A stretch of DNA of 24,429 nucleotides, from NCBI GenBank assembly GCA_027023165.1, contig JALVWX010000102.1, forward strand, positions 14,679-39,107, in the 5' to 3' direction. The stretch is from Thermococcus sp. GTDB lineage: Archaea; Methanobacteriota_B; Thermococci; Thermococcales; Thermococcaceae. The position numbers were made by a program, and so were the translations under genes. The notes under the pieces are model-generated. The model searched no databases and was not told where the DNA came from. It saw only the letters and a program-made list of their open reading frames with translations. Every line of letters starts with the position of its first letter. The first letter of the stretch is position 1. Below are positions 22,372-24,429 of the stretch, piece by piece.

Positions 22372-23412
22372 TCATGAACCTGCCGCCGCACCAATCCTGA
22401 TCCTCGGGTCGAGGTACGCGTAGAGTATGTCCGCGAGCACCATTGAGAAGACGGTGATTATTGCGAACATGTAGTTCAGCGCCATCATCGTTCTCACTGC
22501 GTTCATTCCGATTGCCGTCCAGTAGAGCCTGCCCATTCCCGGCCAGTTGAAGACGATCTCAGTGATGATTGCTCCACTGAGCGAGCCGATGAGTCCAAAG
22601 ATGACCATGGTTATGATTGGCGGCGATGCTGCCTTGAGGGCGTGGCCGTAGATGACCTTCCTCTCCGGGACACCCTTGGCCCTGGCGACCATAATGAAGT
22701 CCTCCTGCATGGTTCCTATCATGATGTTCCTGGTCTGCCAGGCCCAGCCACCGAAGAGGTTGATGACGATGGTGAGCACCGGCAGGCTCATTTTCTTCAG
22801 TATGTTGGCCCATCCGCTGACTTCAACCTGGGAGTAGAGCGTAATAGGCAGCCAGCCGAGGTAGACGACGAAGAGGAGTATCATCAGCATTCCAAGCCAC
22901 CACATCGGGAGGCTGGTGGTGAGCATTGCCAGTATGGAGATGGTTCTATCGAGAAGGCTTCCGGGCTTCTGGGCACTCTTGACACCGAGTCCTATACCAA
23001 TTAAGATGACCAGTATCTCCGCTGTTGTGAAGAGCAGGATGGTCCTCAAGAGTGCAGTCCATATCTGCTCCTTAACGTCGTGGGTTCCGAACAGGGGAAC
23101 TATGGACTGTCCCCAACGGAACAGGAACGTATCCACTGTATAACGCCACGCTCGCTTCCAGTATGGCTGATCGAGTCCGTAGTAGTGCCTCCAATATGCT
23201 GTTCTCTGCTCTATCCATTCTTGAGAAGGTGCTGAACCATGGTGTTGAGAATATGCCCTGGCCTCTTGAACGACGGTGCTTTGAACCTGCGATTCGAGCT
23301 GGATTGTGGCCAGCTTTGTGAACAGTGCCGACATCAGCAGCACTGCCAGAAACAGGATTATAATGGCGTTTACGGTTCTGTAAGCAACGTACTTTCCAAA
23401 GCTCATTCCCAT
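22372..23412 (-). CDS. Oligopeptide ABC transporter permease (OppB type)
   Basis: A 346-residue permease with six expected membrane helices. The first helix is near residues 11-30 (VNAIIILFLAVLLMSALF). A soluble outer segment follows (about 35-100, with the YYGLDQPYW motif usual for OppB/DppB), then the permease domain with the ATPase-contact loop ARAKGVPERKVIYGHALKAA and the conserved ITEIVFNWPGMGRLYW. DPRIRIG at the C-terminus is also typical. ATG 23412 is chosen because GGAGGGGATACA lies ahead of it; a GTG at 23430 would overlap that site and add six residues. It is the first gene of the permease-ATPase block and has its own TATA box at 23474-23483, separate from the binding-protein gene. 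Confidence 0.95.
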   Translation of the reverse strand: MGMSFGKYVAYRTVNAIIILFLAVLLMSALFTKLATIQLESQVQSTVVQEARAYSQHHGSAPSQEWIEQRTAYWRHYYGLDQPYWKRAWRYTVDTFLFRWGQSIVPLFGTHDVKEQIWTALLRTILLFTTAEILVILIGIGLGVKSAQKPGSLLDRTISILAMLTTSLPMWWLGMLMILLFVVYLGWLPITLYSQVEVSGWANILKKMSLPVLTIVINLFGGWAWQTRNIMIGTMQEDFIMVARAKGVPERKVIYGHALKAASPPIITMVIFGLIGSLSGAIITEIVFNWPGMGRLYWTAIGMNAVRTMMALNYMFAIITVFSMVLADILYAYLDPRIRIGAAAGS

Positions 23413-23451
23413 TGTATCCCCTCCAGGCACGTCGCTAAATCACCGGGATAA

Positions 23452-23483
23452 CAGGTTTTACCTGCCAGTTAAACTTTAAATAG
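23452..23483 (-). promoter_or_regulatory. Promoter of the permease-ATPase block with operator-like palindrome at the start site
   Basis: The minus strand reads CTATTTAAAG at 23483-23474, a good TATA element. Transcription is expected near 23453-23457. There lies a perfect inverted repeat, CAGGT-TTT-ACCTG (23452-23464), so a bound protein would cover the start site. The leader to ATG 23412 is about 45 bases. Confidence 0.55.
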
Positions 23484-23491
23484 TTTTCCCC

Positions 23492-23536
23492 AAAAAAGGC
23501 ACGGATGTACACATTTGTCAGAATGAGCATTGCTCA
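23492..23536 (-). terminator. Possible terminator region after the binding-protein gene
   Basis: Downstream of the binding-protein stop codon, the minus strand has a perfect palindrome, TGAGCA-A-TGCTCA (23536-23524), and a run of six T at 23497-23492. Oligo-T runs end transcription in Thermococcales. The palindrome has too small a centre for a good hairpin loop and could instead be a protein site. Partial termination here would keep binding-protein mRNA above transporter mRNA. Confidence 0.35.
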
Positions 23537-23565
23537 CAAAGTATAAGAAAAGAGGGGGAAAGCCC

Positions 23566-24429
23566 TCACTTCCTCCTCCTGAGGAGGAGTGGAAGTGCGG
23601 CGAGGCCGACTATCAAAGCCGGACCGCAGATACCCCCACCACCGCCTGAGCTGGTGGTAGTGGTGCTTGAACCGCCGCTGCTGGTTGTGGTAGTGCTTGA
23701 ACTGCTGCTGGTTGCGGTGGTGCTGGAGGAGCTGGTTGTGGTCTGCTGCGGAACCGGTTCGACTGACCTGGCGGCGAGGAAGCTTCCGAGACCGCTTATT
23801 GGATCGGGCATGGTAACCTTGATCTTCTTCTTGTTGGTGAGGAAGAAGTTCCAAGTCTCGGCCGTGTAGACACGCGGTGAGTTCAGAGCGTGTGTTCCGT
23901 AAGCAAGCTTGTAGAGGTCCCAGAACTGGTTAATGTTCTGGATAGATATGGTCTTGTTGTTCGGTCCCGTGAACTTGGTCAGGAACAGGAGCATGTCGAG
24001 GTCGTAGCCGGTCCAGTCCTGGATCTCCTTGAGCTTGTCCGGGGTGTTGTAGTACTTGAGGTTGAGGTCCTGGATGAACTTGGTGACATCGCCGTTGGTG
24101 GTGGCCTTTATGAGGTCGTTAACGGTCATTGGGTTCCTGTAGTCAGTTCCCCAGTTCGGATCAATGTAGTGATCCATGTAGAAATAGTCGGTTGCAATTG
24201 AGACTGGTGACTGTATACCGCTGACGACCCATCCTTCAGTGTAAACGTGCCACTGAAGGGTGTTCGGGCTGCTGCTGTAAACGACCTTGCTCGCTTGAGT
24301 CCTGCTCCACTGGAGGACCTGGACGTCAAAACCAGCCTTCTGGAGAACCTGGGCAACGTACTTGCCCTCGTCAAGCCTCTGATCCTCAACACGGGCGATC
24401 AGCTTAACAGTAACCGGCTTGCCGTCAAA
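23566..24429 (-). CDS. Oligopeptide ABC transporter substrate-binding protein, C-terminal part (truncated)
   Basis: The last 287 codons of an extracytoplasmic solute-binding protein of the OppA/DppA family (SBP_bac_5); the 5' part lies outside the window. The stretch opens in frame at 24429 with PVTVKLIARVEDQRLDEGKYVAQVLQKAGFDVQVLQWS (in parts), the usual domain II segment of these proteins. The C-terminus has a Ser/Thr-rich linker of about 45 residues, then GGGGGICGPALIVGLAALP followed by LLLRRRK, a CGP-CTERM sorting signal known only from Thermococcales. It is expected to be processed and anchored at the Cys on the cell surface. Its place right before the OppB/C/D/F genes makes it the binding protein for that importer; oligopeptides are the likely substrate, though sugar-binding members of the family exist in this order. 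Confidence 0.95.
   Translation of the reverse strand, partial: FDGKPVTVKLIARVEDQRLDEGKYVAQVLQKAGFDVQVLQWSRTQASKVVYSSSPNTLQWHVYTEGWVVSGIQSPVSIATDYFYMDHYIDPNWGTDYRNPMTVNDLIKATTNGDVTKFIQDLNLKYYNTPDKLKEIQDWTGYDLDMLLFLTKFTGPNNKTISIQNINQFWDLYKLAYGTHALNSPRVYTAETWNFFLTNKKKIKVTMPDPISGLGSFLAARSVEPVPQQTTTSSSSTTATSSSSSTTTTSSGGSSTTTTSSGGGGGICGPALIVGLAALPLLLRRRK

Noticed and set aside
1..24429. CRISPR array, defence island, prophage or insertion sequence
   Set aside because: No regularly spaced repeats, transposase, integrase or terminal repeats were seen; composition and start signals are even across the window. The only defence-like genes are the RelBE-type pair.

Overview
The window looks like the chromosome of a hyperthermophilic archaeon of the order Thermococcales, most likely a Thermococcus species. 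The evidence is: a CGP-type C-terminal sorting signal on the solute-binding protein at the right end; an archaeal two-subunit DNA primase; an archaeal RNase P RNA; GGTG-type ribosome binding sites; and archaeal TATA boxes about 25 bases ahead of starts. Genes are packed tightly, often with overlapping stops and starts. No CRISPR array, insertion sequence, integrase, tRNA or rRNA is visible.

Layout. Bases 1-5612: a truncated metallo-beta-lactamase-fold gene and, divergent from it, an M20 metallopeptidase; a serpin lipoprotein; an RlmF-related methyltransferase; a tiny charged ORF; a RelB/RelE-like toxin-antitoxin pair; and an RlmI-like rRNA m5C methyltransferase. Bases 5681-9095: a small unknown protein, a TctA-like membrane protein coupled to an exported cysteine-containing protein, and a KaiC/Rad55-like ATPase. 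Bases 9331-12434: priL-priS and a DMT exporter, all overlapping. Bases 12434-15181 (minus strand): RNase P RNA, a cell-surface protein with a Thr-rich stalk, a small membrane protein and a UPF0216 protein. Bases 15401-16723: glutamine synthetase. Bases 16720-24429 (minus strand): an oligopeptide ABC transporter (binding protein, two permeases, two ATPases) followed by a small membrane protein, NH3-dependent NAD synthetase and a second DMT exporter.

How the genes work together. The right half fits a peptide-fermenting life style: peptides are bound at the surface, imported by the ABC transporter and degraded, which yields ammonia. Glutamine synthetase and ammonia-dependent NAD synthetase both use ammonia and lie close by. 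The serpin is likely to guard the cell envelope against serine proteases. The primase, RNase P RNA and rRNA methyltransferases are housekeeping functions.

I see no clearly new multi-gene system. The most unusual things are regulatory or architectural: a 13-base element shared by the two leaders of a divergent promoter (9104-9231), interleaved or shared TATA boxes (3761-3770 and 5641-5670), a cluster of palindromes before glnA, a large extracytoplasmic insert in the OppC-type permease, and an overlapping pair that joins a TctA-like protein to an exported cysteine-containing protein. All functions are read by eye from sequence motifs; no database search was run.
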